From positions 372,001 to 436,000 of the forward strand of contig NZ_PVTF01000009.1 of NCBI RefSeq assembly GCF_003002815.1: 64,000 bases of DNA, written 5' to 3'. Source of the DNA: Umezawaea tangerina (GTDB lineage Bacteria; Actinomycetota; Actinomycetes; Mycobacteriales; Pseudonocardiaceae). A model generated the notes under the pieces. The model did no database searches, was not told the origin of the DNA, and was given only the letters and a program-made list of their open reading frames with translations. The translations under genes and the position numbers were made by a program. Shown piece after piece: positions 50,037 to 58,232 of the stretch; position 1 is the stretch's first letter; each line of letters opens with the position of its first letter.

Positions 50037-51141
50037 GGTCCTCCCGGCGCAGCACGCCGGACGGGCGGCCCTCCAGGTCGACCACGAGGAACTGCCACGC
50101 GGCGGTGCCCTGGACCCGGTCGACGATCTCCTCACCGGGCTCGTCGGCCAGCAGGACCGTCTCGGGGCGGATGGGGTCGGCCGCCTGCTCCGCGGGGGCG
50201 TGCGGCGACCTCGTGGACAGCCTGCGGGCCAGGTCCTGGTCGAGCAGCCCGACGGCCACGCCGTCCGCGCGGACGAGGACCACTCCCCTGCCCGCCGACG
50301 CCGCCAGCGCGCCGGAGACCGGGCTCTCGGCGGGCAGCTGCAGGACGGGCTGGACGAGCTCGGCGAGGGTCAGGCCTTCGGGCCAGGTGCGCCTGCGTTC
50401 GGCGGACAGCTCGCCGCGGGCGCCCGCCACCACGAACCAGGCGGTGAGGACGCAGACGCCGAAGCGGACCCAGGCGTCGTCCTCGCCCTGCACGACACCC
50501 CAGAACGCCCAGGCGACCAGCAGCGCGGCCACCACACCGCCGCCCAGCACGGCCGCCCTGGTGCCGGACGCGCGCTTGCCGGTGGCGGCCCAGATGCCCG
50601 CCCGCAGGATGCGGCCGCCGTCGAGCGGGAGGCCGGGGAGCAGGTTGAACACGGCCACCGCGGCGTTGGCGAAGGCCGTCTGCGCGATCAGCAGCCACAG
50701 CGAGGTGTCCGGTTCCATGACCATCGCGGCCACGCCGAACGCCGCCGCGAGCCCCACCGAGACGGCCGGGCCTGCCGCGGCGACCAGGCCCTCGTGGCTG
50801 GGTCTGGTGGGCGTGCGCATCATCTCCGACACGCCGCCGAGCAGGAACAGCCGCAGCCTGCGCACCGGCAGGCCGAGGCGGATGGCGGTGAGCGAGTGGC
50901 CCAGCTCGTGGGCGAGCACCGACAGCCCGAGGAAGATCGTGAACGCGGCGGCGATGACGAACGCGGTGAGCGCGCCGACGTCCGGGAGCAGGCGGCCCAC
51001 CAGCGGGGTGTAGATCAGCACGATCGCCGCGGAGCCCAGCCACCACGAGGGCGCGAGCAGCACGGGCACGCCGGCGGCGCGGAACAGCAGCACGCCGCCG
51101 TCCCGGTCAACCTGCCTGCGCCAGCTCCCCGTCGTGGCCAT
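50011..51141 (-). CDS. Site-2 protease family (M50) metalloprotease, Rip3-like with CBS region
   Basis: The 376-residue membrane protease has the zinc motif HELGHSLTAIRLGLPV in the second/third TM and the third ligand in FNLLPGLPLDGGRIL. About six TM segments are followed by a C-terminal region of about 130 residues (RRRTWPEGLTLAELVQPVLQ and AAWQFLVVDLEGRPSGVLRR) that looks like a degenerate CBS pair. Such proteins cut membrane-embedded anti-sigma factors or other substrates. ATG 51141 is divergent from the RecB-like gene at 51247. Confidence 0.9.
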   Translation of the reverse strand: MATTGSWRRQVDRDGGVLLFRAAGVPVLLAPSWWLGSAAIVLIYTPLVGRLLPDVGALTAFVIAAAFTIFLGLSVLAHELGHSLTAIRLGLPVRRLRLFLLGGVSEMMRTPTRPSHEGLVAAAGPAVSVGLAAAFGVAAMVMEPDTSLWLLIAQTAFANAAVAVFNLLPGLPLDGGRILRAGIWAATGKRASGTRAAVLGGGVVAALLVAWAFWGVVQGEDDAWVRFGVCVLTAWFVVAGARGELSAERRRTWPEGLTLAELVQPVLQLPAESPVSGALAASAGRGVVLVRADGVAVGLLDQDLARRLSTRSPHAPAEQAADPIRPETVLLADEPGEEIVDRVQGTAAWQFLVVDLEGRPSGVLRREDLKAALDRR

Positions 51142-51246
51142 TGGGGCAGCCTAGGGTCATCTGTGTACGACTGCCGTGACACGTGGGAGCCCGCACGGCC
51201 GGTGGGCGATCGGGAACTGTCGGTGGTCTCGCCTATCGTTCGGGGC

Positions 51247-52134
51247 ATGTCCGACCCAGCAGCGGCCAGTGCGGTCGTCACCAGTACCCGTCCGGTGCGG
51301 CGGCCCGCGTTGTCGCCGTCCAGGGCCGGGGACTTCAAGCAGTGTCCGCTGTTGTACCGGTTCCGCGCGGTGGACCGGCTGCCCGAGGTGCCCACGAGGG
51401 CGCAGGTGCGCGGCACCGTGGTGCACGCGGTGCTGGAGGACCTGTTCGGGCTGCCCGCGGGCGAGCGGACGCCGGAGGTGGCGAAGAACCTGCTGGGGCC
51501 CGCGTGGGAGCGGGTGCGCGAGGAGCGGCCCGAGTTCGCCGGGCTGTTCGACAGCGCGGACGACCCGGAGCTGGGCGAGTGGCTGCTGTCGGCCGAGGGG
51601 CTGCTGGACGGGTACTTCGAGCTGGAGGACCCGCGCCGGTTCGAGCCCGACGCGCGGGAGCTGCTGGTCGAGTCCGAGCTGCCGTCCGGGGTGCTGCTGC
51701 GCGGGTACGTCGACCGCGTGGACGTCGCCCCGACGGGGGAGATCCGGGTGGTCGACTACAAGACCGGTGCCGCACCCCGCCTGGTCGGCGAGGCGAAGGC
51801 GCTGTTCCAGATGAAGTTCTACGCGCTGGTGCTGTGGAAGCTGCGCGGCGTGGTGCCCCGCCAGCTGCGGCTGATGTACCTCGCGGACAAGCAGGCGCTG
51901 GCCTACACGCCGGACGAGGCCGAGCTCACCCGGTTCGAGCGGACGCTGGAGGCCATCTGGGAGGCCATCCTGCGGGCGGGCAGGACCGGCGACTTCCGGC
52001 CCAACCCGAGCAGGTTGTGCGACTACTGCGACCACAAGGCGTTCTGCCCGGCGTTCGACGGCACGCCGCCGCCCTACCCCGGCTGGCCGGAGCCCGACGC
52101 GAGCGTCGAGACGCCGCTGGACAGGGTCGACTGA
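51247..52134 (+). CDS. RecB-family exonuclease with Fe-S cluster
   Basis: The 295-residue PD-(D/E)XK nuclease has active-site elements VHAVLEDLF, RGYVDRVDVAPTGEIRVVDY with KTG, and QMKFYALVLWKL. A Cys near the N-terminus (DFKQCPLLYRF) and three near the C-terminus (LCDYCDHKAFC) match the 4Fe-4S clamp of AddB/AdnB-type nucleases. It is a small stand-alone nuclease probably active in DNA repair. ATG 51247 lies shortly after TATCGT, a possible -10 of a leaderless message. Its stop overlaps the thioesterase start (TGATG). Confidence 0.88.
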   Translation: MSDPAAASAVVTSTRPVRRPALSPSRAGDFKQCPLLYRFRAVDRLPEVPTRAQVRGTVVHAVLEDLFGLPAGERTPEVAKNLLGPAWERVREERPEFAGLFDSADDPELGEWLLSAEGLLDGYFELEDPRRFEPDARELLVESELPSGVLLRGYVDRVDVAPTGEIRVVDYKTGAAPRLVGEAKALFQMKFYALVLWKLRGVVPRQLRLMYLADKQALAYTPDEAELTRFERTLEAIWEAILRAGRTGDFRPNPSRLCDYCDHKAFCPAFDGTPPPYPGWPEPDASVETPLDRVD

Positions 52135-52907
52135 TGGCCGGGTTCTACCGGCACCTGGGCGAGAACCGGTACCTCGCGACCCCGCACACGGCCGGGCCGT
52201 GGAGCACGGAGAGCCAGCACCTCGGGCCGCCGTCCGCGCTGCTGGTGCGGGAGATGGAGAACCTGGCGCCGCGGGCCGACATGGCGTTCGCGCGGGTCGT
52301 GTTCGACGTGCTCGGGCCGGTCCCGGTGGCCGAGCTGGCGGTGTCGGCGTCGGTCGTGCGGCCGGGGCGGTCGGTCGAGCTGCTGGGCGCGGAGCTGCGG
52401 CACGGGGGTCGTGCGGTGCTGCGCGCGCAGGCGTGGCGGATCAGCCGCGGGGACACCGCGCCGCTGGCCACCGAGTTCTCCGGCATGCTGCCCGAACCGC
52501 GGATGTGCCCCTCGATGGAGATGCCCTCCGACTGGCGGTGCGGGTACCTCGACGCGGTCGACTGGCGGTCGGTGGACGGCGGCATCTTCACCCCCGGCGA
52601 CGCGGTCGTGTGGGGCAAGCCGCTGCTGCCCACCGTCCAGGACGAGGAGAGCACCGCCCTGCAGCGGATGTTCGCCATCACGGACTCGGCCAGCGGGGTG
52701 TCGAGCAGGCTGGACATCCGCAAGTGGTTCGCGATCAACACCGACCTCACCGTGCACCTGCACCGCGAGCCCGAGGGGTCCTGGTTCGCCCTCGACGCCG
52801 AGACCGCGATCGGGTCGGGCGGGGTCGGCGTGGCGACCAGCGTCGTGCACGACCTGTTGGGCCCGGTGGGCCGGACCGCGCAGTCGCTGTTCGTCCGCGA
52901 GAGGTAG
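52134..52907 (+). CDS. Acyl-CoA thioesterase-like double-hotdog protein
   Basis: The 257-residue protein resembles TesB-type thioesterase-family proteins of actinobacteria: GPWSTESQHLGPPSALLVRE in the first hotdog and a second hotdog with RMFAITDSASGVSSRLDIRK and FAINTDLTVHLHREPEGSWF. It should hydrolyse acyl-CoA, but catalytic residues are hard to assign. ATG 52134 overlaps the RecB-like stop, so the two are cotranslated although functionally unrelated on the face of it. Confidence 0.78.
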   Translation: MAGFYRHLGENRYLATPHTAGPWSTESQHLGPPSALLVREMENLAPRADMAFARVVFDVLGPVPVAELAVSASVVRPGRSVELLGAELRHGGRAVLRAQAWRISRGDTAPLATEFSGMLPEPRMCPSMEMPSDWRCGYLDAVDWRSVDGGIFTPGDAVVWGKPLLPTVQDEESTALQRMFAITDSASGVSSRLDIRKWFAINTDLTVHLHREPEGSWFALDAETAIGSGGVGVATSVVHDLLGPVGRTAQSLFVRER

Positions 52908-52946
52908 GGCGGGAACGCCGACAGGTCCGGTGCCTGGGAAAACCGC

Positions 52947-52984
52947 GGCTCCGGGTGTGGCGCACAATCGCCGCACCCGGAGCC
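52947..52984. terminator. Bidirectional hairpin between thioesterase and LPMO genes
   Basis: GGCTCCGGGTG (52947-52957) pairs perfectly with CACCCGGAGCC (52974-52984), with an inner GGCG/CGCC stem. The convergent genes end at 52907 and 52991. Confidence 0.75.
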
Positions 52985-52990
52985 CCCGGC

Positions 52991-53644
52991 CTACTGGAAG
53001 ATCACGTCACTGCAGAGGTAGTACGACTGGTCGAGGTGGCTGGCCTGCCAGATCACGTACACCACGTGCCGCCCGGTGCGGCTGCCCGCGTTGACCGGGG
53101 TCGCGTACGTCCCGGCAGGCGCGTAACGGCCCGTCGTGGTCACGAGCTCCAGGTTGCCCCACCCGAGTGCCTGCCGGGTCGGGTCGAAGCCCTGCTTGGT
53201 GATGTAGACGCGGAGGTAGTCCGCGCCGTGGTGGGCCTGGTCGGTGACCGTCAGGGTGAACTGCCTGCTCTTGGTCGCGGCCTGCCAGGCTCCGACGGTG
53301 TCGAGGGCGTTGTAGCGGGGGCTCTGGGTGCGCCCGCCACTGCACAGCGTGCCGTCGGGGATGGCGGCCTGGTGGTTGCCGCCGACGTTCTCGCGGTACA
53401 GGCCGTTCCAGTTCCACATCGCGTTGGGGTCGGCCTGCCAGGCCTGCCAGCACATCGGGTCCTTGGTGGCCATCGTCGGGTTCTGGAAGTCGCTGCCCCA
53501 CCGCTGCCAGCAGCCGTAGTTGCGGGACGGCGGGTCGGTGGTCGAGCCGTGCGCGTTCGCGACGCCGACCACGAGCGAGGCGAGCAGCGCGGCGACCGCC
53601 GCGAGCACGCCGAGCACCTGGGGTAACACCTTTCGGAAGTTCAC
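52991..53644 (-). CDS. Secreted AA10 lytic polysaccharide monooxygenase
   Basis: The 217-residue precursor has a signal peptide (VLGVLAAVAALLASLVVGVA) cut after ANA, leaving His as first mature residue (HGSTTDPPSRNYGCWQRWGS). This N-terminal His with the later His in TDQAHHGADYLRVYITK makes the copper histidine brace. Several Cys (YGCWQ, PMCWQA, TLCSGG, YLCSDV) probably form disulfides. The single-domain AA10 enzyme oxidatively cleaves chitin or cellulose. I chose GTG 53644 because GGAGGACGT precedes it; a longer frame would put 50 residues before the signal peptide. Confidence 0.92.
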   Translation of the reverse strand: MNFRKVLPQVLGVLAAVAALLASLVVGVANAHGSTTDPPSRNYGCWQRWGSDFQNPTMATKDPMCWQAWQADPNAMWNWNGLYRENVGGNHQAAIPDGTLCSGGRTQSPRYNALDTVGAWQAATKSRQFTLTVTDQAHHGADYLRVYITKQGFDPTRQALGWGNLELVTTTGRYAPAGTYATPVNAGSRTGRHVVYVIWQASHLDQSYYLCSDVIFQ

Positions 53645-53818
53645 ACGTCCTCCACGTTGAGGATTGCGGAACAGGGATCTGGGAATGCTCCCAGCTCGCA
53701 CCGTAGCGAAGGATGCACGTTCTGTGAACACAGGGTGACGGCCATGGAGGCGGAACCGCAGGTCGACGGGGACCCGACGTCCGGTTTCGGCCAATTCGGC
53801 CGCGGGAACGGCTCATCC

Positions 53819-53854
53819 GTGCGGTGACCGCCGATCCGTCGGCGGTCACCGCAC
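53819..53854 (-). terminator. Hairpin terminator of hisE-hisG
   Basis: GTGCGGTGACCGCCGA (53819-53834) pairs perfectly with 53839-53854 around a 4-nt loop, 5 bp beyond the hisG stop codon. The 53645-53818 stretch upstream of the LPMO shows no gene. Confidence 0.82.
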
Positions 53855-53859
53855 GGGGG

Positions 53860-54705
53860 TCACAGCCGGCAGAACCGGATGTCGGACGCGAGGATCGCCT
53901 TCGCGCCCAGCGCGGACAGCTGGTCCATCAGCCGGTTGGCGTCCTTGCGGGGCACCATCGCGCGCACGGCCACCTGGGCCGGGTCGGCGAGCGGGGCCAC
54001 GGTCGGCGACTCGAGGCCCGGCGTGACGCGGAGCGCCTCGTCCAGCAGCGAGCGCGGGCAGTCGTAGTCGAGCATCAGGTAGTGCTGGGCGAACACGACG
54101 CCCTGCAGGCGGGCGGTGAGCTGCTGCTTGGCCGCCGAGTCCTCGACCGCCGAGGAGTGGATGAGGACGGCCTCGGACTCGCAGATCGTGTGGCCGAACG
54201 GCACCAGGTCGTGCTGCTGGAGCGTGCGGCCGGAGCCGACCACGTCCGCGATCAGGTCGGCCACGCCGAGCTGGATGGAGATCTCCACCGCGCCGTCGAG
54301 CCGGATGATCTCCGCCTCGATGCCGTGCTTCTCCAGGTCCGCCTGGACGAGCGTCTTGTACGCGGTGGCGAGCCGCTTGCCCTTGATGTCGGCGAGCTGC
54401 CAGTCGGTGCCCTTGGGCCCCGCGTAGCGGAAGGTCGAGCCGCCGAAGCCGAGCGGGAGCCGCGGTTCGACGTTGGCGCCGGAGTCGCGCATCAGGTCGA
54501 GGCCGGTGATGCCGAGGTCGAGCCTGCCGGAACCGACGTAGATCGCGATGTCCTTGGGGCGCAGGAAGAAGAACTCGACGTCGTTGGCCGAGTCGATGAC
54601 GGTGAGGTCGCGCTGCTCGTTGCGCTGGCGGTAGCCCGCCTCCCTCAGCATCTCGGAGGCGCGCTCGGCGAGCGCGCCCTTGTTCGGAACAGCCACGCGC
54701 AGCAT
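53860..54705 (-). CDS. hisG: ATP phosphoribosyltransferase, long form
   Basis: The 281-residue enzyme catalyses the first step of histidine biosynthesis (ATP plus PRPP). The N-terminal [20 protein letters not shown], the lobe with [39 protein letters not shown] as PRPP-loop region, and the C-terminal regulatory ACT-like domain ([37 protein letters not shown]) show the long, histidine-feedback-inhibited form. It lies 10 bp after hisE. Confidence 0.97.
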   Translation of the reverse strand: MLRVAVPNKGALAERASEMLREAGYRQRNEQRDLTVIDSANDVEFFFLRPKDIAIYVGSGRLDLGITGLDLMRDSGANVEPRLPLGFGGSTFRYAGPKGTDWQLADIKGKRLATAYKTLVQADLEKHGIEAEIIRLDGAVEISIQLGVADLIADVVGSGRTLQQHDLVPFGHTICESEAVLIHSSAVEDSAAKQQLTARLQGVVFAQHYLMLDYDCPRSLLDEALRVTPGLESPTVAPLADPAQVAVRAMVPRKDANRLMDQLSALGAKAILASDIRFCRL

Positions 54706-54715
54706 GGGTCTCCCC

Positions 54716-54979
54716 TTACAGGTACTTGTAGATGTCGTCCAGGGTGAGCCCGCGGCCCAGCATCAACACCTGCAGCCGGTAGAGGAGCTGCGAGATCTCC
54801 TCCGACAGCCGCTCGTCGGACTCGTGCTCCGCCGCGATCCACACCTCGCCGGCTTCCTCGAGCACCTTCTTGCCCTGCGCGTGCACGCCGGCCTCCAGTG
54901 CTGCGACGGTGCCGGACCCCTCAGGCTTGGTGTGGGCGCGCTCGCTGAGTTCCGCGAACAGCTCGTCGAAGGTCTTCAC
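54716..54979 (-). CDS. hisE: Phosphoribosyl-ATP pyrophosphatase
   Basis: The 87-residue all-alpha NTP pyrophosphatase has [20 protein letters not shown] and [20 protein letters not shown], where the Glu/Asp residues bind Mg. It performs the second step of histidine synthesis. I chose GTG 54979 ([11 protein letters not shown]) by homology of length; no strong ribosome site is visible. The hisE-hisG pair is the usual actinobacterial arrangement apart from the other his genes. Confidence 0.94.
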   Translation of the reverse strand: MKTFDELFAELSERAHTKPEGSGTVAALEAGVHAQGKKVLEEAGEVWIAAEHESDERLSEEISQLLYRLQVLMLGRGLTLDDIYKYL

Positions 54980-55114
54980 GAGCGGGAATCTTCCCACCCC
55001 GCGTCCGGACGCGGTGCATCCGGGCGCAGATGTCCACCCAGTGGACTGACACTGGACACGTCGACCGGGGCGCAGGCAGCACCGTCCGGGACGGCTGGTT
55101 TTGCGCTCCGAGCA

Positions 55115-55135
55115 ATCTTGCACCCCACGCAAGAT
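55115..55135 (+). promoter_or_regulatory. TetR operator dyad overlapping promoter
   Basis: ATCTTGC-N7-GCAAGAT is a perfect 7-bp dyad. It overlaps TTGCAC (55118-55123), with TATCGT (55142-55147) 18 bp on as -10 and the ATG 7 bp after that. Autorepression by the TetR protein that follows is likely. Confidence 0.65.
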
Positions 55136-55153
55136 CCCCACTATCGTGTGCCG

Positions 55154-55768
55154 ATGACGACCCCTCCCCTCGGCCTGCGCGACCAGAAGAAGCTGGCCAG
55201 GCGCGAAGCGATGATCCAGGCGGCCGTGCGGCTCGCCGTGGAGCGCGGCGTGGAGAACGCCCTGATCGAGGACATCACCGCCGCGGCGGGCGTGTCCCAC
55301 CGGACGTTCAGCAACTACTTCGGCGGCAAGGCGGAAGCCATCGCCGCCCGCCACCTCGACCGCGCGCGCGGCGTCGCGGAGGCGCTGCGCGCCCGCCCCG
55401 CCGGCGAGCCGCTGTGGGACGCGATCACGCACGCGGCGCTGTCGCCGTACAAGGCCGACCGCAAGCGCCCGGATCCGGAGTGGACGGCCAGCATCCGGCT
55501 GATGACGAGCGAGCCGAGCCTGCTGGGCGAGTTCCTCAAGACGAACGCGATCGCCGAGCGCGAGCTCGCCGAGGTGGTGGCCGAGCGCACCGGGACCAAG
55601 GTCACCAGGGACCTGTACCCGCGGCTGGTCGCGGCGACGGTGTGGGCCGCGGTGGAGGTCGCCACCGACAAGTGGCTGAGCACGGCCAAGCCCGCGCCGA
55701 TCACGCAGCTGGTGCGCAACGCGCTGCGCCAGGTGGCCGCCGGACTGCCCGACCCGTCGGCGGGCTGA
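55154..55768 (+). CDS. TetR-family regulator
   Basis: The 204-residue protein has a TetR helix-turn-helix ([20 protein letters not shown], then [17 protein letters not shown]) and a helical C-terminal domain of the TetR_C_17/MftR-like kind ([20 protein letters not shown]). The target is not evident: neighbours are hisE (divergent) and a small membrane protein gene. ATG 55154 lies 6 nt after a -10-like TATCGT, so the message may be leaderless. Confidence 0.87.
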   Translation: MTTPPLGLRDQKKLARREAMIQAAVRLAVERGVENALIEDITAAAGVSHRTFSNYFGGKAEAIAARHLDRARGVAEALRARPAGEPLWDAITHAALSPYKADRKRPDPEWTASIRLMTSEPSLLGEFLKTNAIAERELAEVVAERTGTKVTRDLYPRLVAATVWAAVEVATDKWLSTAKPAPITQLVRNALRQVAAGLPDPSAG

Positions 55769-55777
55769 GACGCGGAA

Positions 55778-55810
55778 CGGCCGGACCCCGTCGTGCTCGG
55801 GGCCCGGCCG
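55778..55810. terminator. Hairpin after the TetR gene
   Basis: CGGCCGG-A-CCCCG (55778-55790) pairs with CGGGG-C-CCGGCCG (55798-55810), one mismatch in 13. It lies between convergent genes ending at 55768 and 55835. Confidence 0.7.
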
Positions 55811-55834
55811 CGGGGGCGAGGTACTGCTGTCGGG

Positions 55835-56059
55835 TCAGGCACTCCGGTGCAGGCGCAGGGCGGGGGTCCGGCGGTGGCGCGGGGTCGCGCCGAGGGCGGA
55901 GGCCGCGCGGAGGTCGGCGTCGGTGCGGATGAGGTCGCGGTCCTGGACGTCGTTGCTGCCCGCGAGCCGCGAGTGCGGGTAGGACTGCCTGGCGTTGTTG
56001 CGTTCCAGGCCGTAGGCGAGCAGTGCCAGGACGATGAGGGCGATCAGCGCGGTGGTCAT
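55835..56059 (-). CDS. Small membrane-anchored protein, 74 aa
   Basis: It has one N-terminal TM segment (MTTALIALIVLALLAYGLER) followed by a charged tail with many Arg and Asp (DVQDRDLIRTDADLRAASAL). No known family. ATG 56059 begins the TM segment. Divergent from the GlxA-type regulator, with an inverted repeat shared between them, so the regulator may control it. Confidence 0.6.
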   Translation of the reverse strand: MTTALIALIVLALLAYGLERNNARQSYPHSRLAGSNDVQDRDLIRTDADLRAASALGATPRHRRTPALRLHRSA

Positions 56060-56073
56060 GGCAGTAAATCTAC

Positions 56074-56119
56074 GATGCACAACATCTCGCCAACAGTGGC
56101 AGCTCTGACGTTGTGCATC
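56074..56119. promoter_or_regulatory. Paired operator sites between the small membrane protein and GlxA-type gene
   Basis: GATGCACAAC (56074-56083) and GTTGTGCATC (56110-56119) are perfect inverted 10-mers 26 bp apart, between divergent starts at 56059 and 56146. TACTCT (56134-56139) is a probable -10 for the regulator. Likely autoregulatory sites of the AraC-type protein. Confidence 0.65.
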
Positions 56120-56145
56120 AAAATCCTGCCAAGTACTCTCGGGGG

Positions 56146-57108
56146 ATGCTCAACACCGTCGCCTGCGTCGTCATGGACGGCCTCGCCCCGTTCGAGTTCG
56201 GCCTCATCTGCGAGGTCTTCGGCATCGACCGGACCGACGAGGGCGTGCCGCCGATGGAGTTCCGGGTCTGCGGCGAGCACCCCGGCGTCCCCGTCCGCAC
56301 GAACGTCGGCGCGAGCCTGACCCCGGAGCTCGGCCTGGACGCGCTGGTCGGCGCGGACCTGGTGGCCGTGCCCGCGTTCCGCATCCGCGACGAGTACCCG
56401 CCCGCCGTCATCGACGCGCTGCGCCGGGCCGTGGCCGCGGGCGCCACCGTGCTCTCGGTGTGCAGCGGCGCGTTCCTGCTGGGCGAGGCCGGTCTGCTCG
56501 ACGGGCGCCGGTGCACGACCCACTGGCAGTACGCCGAGACCTTCCCGGCCAGGTTCCCGCTGGCGAGGCTCGACCCGGACGTGCTGTTCGTCGACGACGG
56601 CAACATCGTCACCAGCGCGGGCACCGCGTCCGGCATCGACGCCTGCCTGCACCTGATCCGCCGCGAGCACGGGTCGGTGGCCGCGACGGCCATCGCGCGC
56701 CGGATGGTCGTGGCCCCGCAGCGCGACGGCGGCCAGCGCCAGTACGTGGAGCTCCCCATCCCCACCTGCACGGCGGACAGCCTCGAACCGATCCTGGCCT
56801 GGATGCTGGAGACGCTGGCCACCGAGCACCCGGTCGCCGAGCTGGCGCAGCGCGCCCAGCTGTCCGAGCGCACCTTCGCCCGCCGCTTCGTCGCCGAGAC
56901 CGGCACCACGCCGCACCGCTGGCTGACCACGCAACGGGTGCTGCGCGCCCGGCACCTGTTGGAGGACACCGACTTCAGCGTCGACGAGGTCGCGCGGCAC
57001 AGCGGGTTCGGCACGGCTCCCCTGCTGCGCCACCACTTCCACAAGGCCGTCGGCGTGACCCCGAACGACTACCGCCGCACCTTCGCCCACCGCCCGACGT
57101 CGGTGTAG
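56146..57108 (+). CDS. GlxA-family AraC-type transcriptional regulator
   Basis: The 320-residue protein has an N-terminal DJ-1/PfpI-like domain (ACVVMDGLAPFEFGLICEVF; the nucleophile-elbow stretch VLSVCSGAFLLGEAGLLDGR keeps a Cys) and a C-terminal AraC double helix-turn-helix (LAQRAQLSERTFARRFVAET and VDEVARHSGFGTAPLLRHHF). Such regulators control catabolic and developmental genes. ATG 56146 lies 6 nt after TACTCT, fitting a leaderless message; an upstream in-frame ATG at 56113 would place the start within the operator. Confidence 0.9.
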   Translation: MLNTVACVVMDGLAPFEFGLICEVFGIDRTDEGVPPMEFRVCGEHPGVPVRTNVGASLTPELGLDALVGADLVAVPAFRIRDEYPPAVIDALRRAVAAGATVLSVCSGAFLLGEAGLLDGRRCTTHWQYAETFPARFPLARLDPDVLFVDDGNIVTSAGTASGIDACLHLIRREHGSVAATAIARRMVVAPQRDGGQRQYVELPIPTCTADSLEPILAWMLETLATEHPVAELAQRAQLSERTFARRFVAETGTTPHRWLTTQRVLRARHLLEDTDFSVDEVARHSGFGTAPLLRHHFHKAVGVTPNDYRRTFAHRPTSV

Positions 57109-57112
57109 CGGC

Positions 57113-57781
57113 GTGTCTGACTACGCGGCCGTCCTGGCCACGCTGCGGCAGGCCCGCGGGATCAGCCCGTTCTTCGTGCTCGACGTCGGCCGCCCGGACG
57201 GCACGTGGCACCACGGCACCGCGCTCACCGACGGGAGCCGGGCGCTGCCGGACACCCTCGACGAGATCGGCGCGCGCTACCGGACGACCGAACGCCGGGT
57301 CGCCGCGTCGCTGTTCTTCCTCAGCTACACCGCCCGCCTGCTCTGCCCCACCGTCGCCGCGCACGTCCTGGACGGCGCGGTCCCGGACGTCCGGCCGGAG
57401 AACCTGTGGTGGCGCTACGACCCCGAGCAGGGCCTGCGGGTCCGGCTCGACGAGCCGCTGGCGGGTCCCGGCGTCGTCGAGGCGATGACGCCGGTCGTGG
57501 ACGCGGTCCGCCGCGAGAGCGGTGTCGCGGTCGGGCTGCTGTGGGGCAACGCGGCGTCGTCGATGGCGGGCGGGCTGCGCACGATGGCCCGCACCGGCAC
57601 CGCGAGCGCGCGGGAGTGCCTGGAGAAGGGGGCGGAGCTGTTCGCCGACGGGCCGCTGCGGCGTGCGGGTCAGTTCCTCGACTTCCCCGACGAGGTCGCC
57701 TTCCTGCGGTCCAGCTGCTGCCTCTACTACCGCCTCGACGGCGGCGGTACCTGCGGCGACTGTCCGCTGTCACCGAGGTGA
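57113..57781 (+). CDS. FhuF-like (2Fe-2S) protein
   Basis: The 222-residue protein ends with RSSCCLYYRLDGGGTCGDCP, the C-terminal Cys pattern (CC-x10-C-x2-C) that holds the 2Fe-2S cluster in FhuF-type ferric-siderophore reductases. The N-terminal part is helical and matches that family loosely (RVAASLFFLSYTARLLCPTV). It may release iron from siderophores in the cytoplasm. GTG 57113 is 4 bp after the GlxA-type stop, so the two genes are probably cotranscribed. A cobalamin riboswitch follows its 3' end. Confidence 0.8.
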   Translation: MSDYAAVLATLRQARGISPFFVLDVGRPDGTWHHGTALTDGSRALPDTLDEIGARYRTTERRVAASLFFLSYTARLLCPTVAAHVLDGAVPDVRPENLWWRYDPEQGLRVRLDEPLAGPGVVEAMTPVVDAVRRESGVAVGLLWGNAASSMAGGLRTMARTGTASARECLEKGAELFADGPLRRAGQFLDFPDEVAFLRSSCCLYYRLDGGGTCGDCPLSPR

Positions 57782-57829
57782 CCTGCACGACAACTCGTCT
57801 GGTCGGTTGTGCCGGGGCGCACGCGGCCT

Positions 57830-57990
57830 TTACGGTTCCCCCGCCGCAGTGGACGGGAAGCCGGTGTGAATCCGGCGCGGTCCTCGCCACTGTGACCGGG
57901 TAGCGACCCCGCCGAGAACGTCACTGGCAGAGAGCCTGCTGGGAAGACGCGGGCTAGCGGTGACCTGGGAGTCAGGAGACCGGCTGCGGC
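57830..57990 (+). ncRNA. Cobalamin (AdoCbl) riboswitch upstream of cbtB-cbtA
   Basis: The conserved cobalamin-riboswitch pieces appear in order: GGGAAGCCGGTGTGAATCCG (57855-57874), GCCACTGTGA (57886-57895), paired arms around GCCTGCTGGGAAGACGCGGG (57934-57953), and the B12 box GTCAGGAGACCGGC (57971-57984). It ends about 45 bp before the cbtB start and should shut down the cobalt-uptake genes when B12 is plentiful. Boundaries are estimates. Confidence 0.93.
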
Positions 57991-58035
57991 GCCGAGTACA
58001 CCGTTGACCTTCCACGAGGTATGGAGGAGCCCGTC

Positions 58036-58221
58036 ATGACGAGCCCCGCACTGACACCGTCCATCGCCGTGCCCAAATGGGCTTTCGCCGTCGCGCTCGT
58101 GGCCTTGATCGTCGCCTGGGTGGTCCTCCAGGAGAACGGCGTCGCGCTCGGCGCGGCCGCCGAGAACGTCCACGAGTTCTTCCACGACGGACGCCACGCC
58201 CTCGGCGTTCCGTGCCACTAG
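58036..58221 (+). CDS. cbtB: Cobalt transporter subunit CbtB
   Basis: The 61-residue protein has one TM segment (WAFAVALVALIVAWVVLQEN) and a C-terminal His-rich metal end, HEFFHDGRHALGVPCH, typical of CbtB. GGAGGAG lies 7 nt before ATG 58036, so an in-frame ATG at 58021 is less likely. Together with CbtA it forms a predicted cobalt importer, found by its link to B12 riboswitches. Confidence 0.93.
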   Translation: MTSPALTPSIAVPKWAFAVALVALIVAWVVLQENGVALGAAAENVHEFFHDGRHALGVPCH

Positions 58222-58232
58222 GCGGCACGGAC

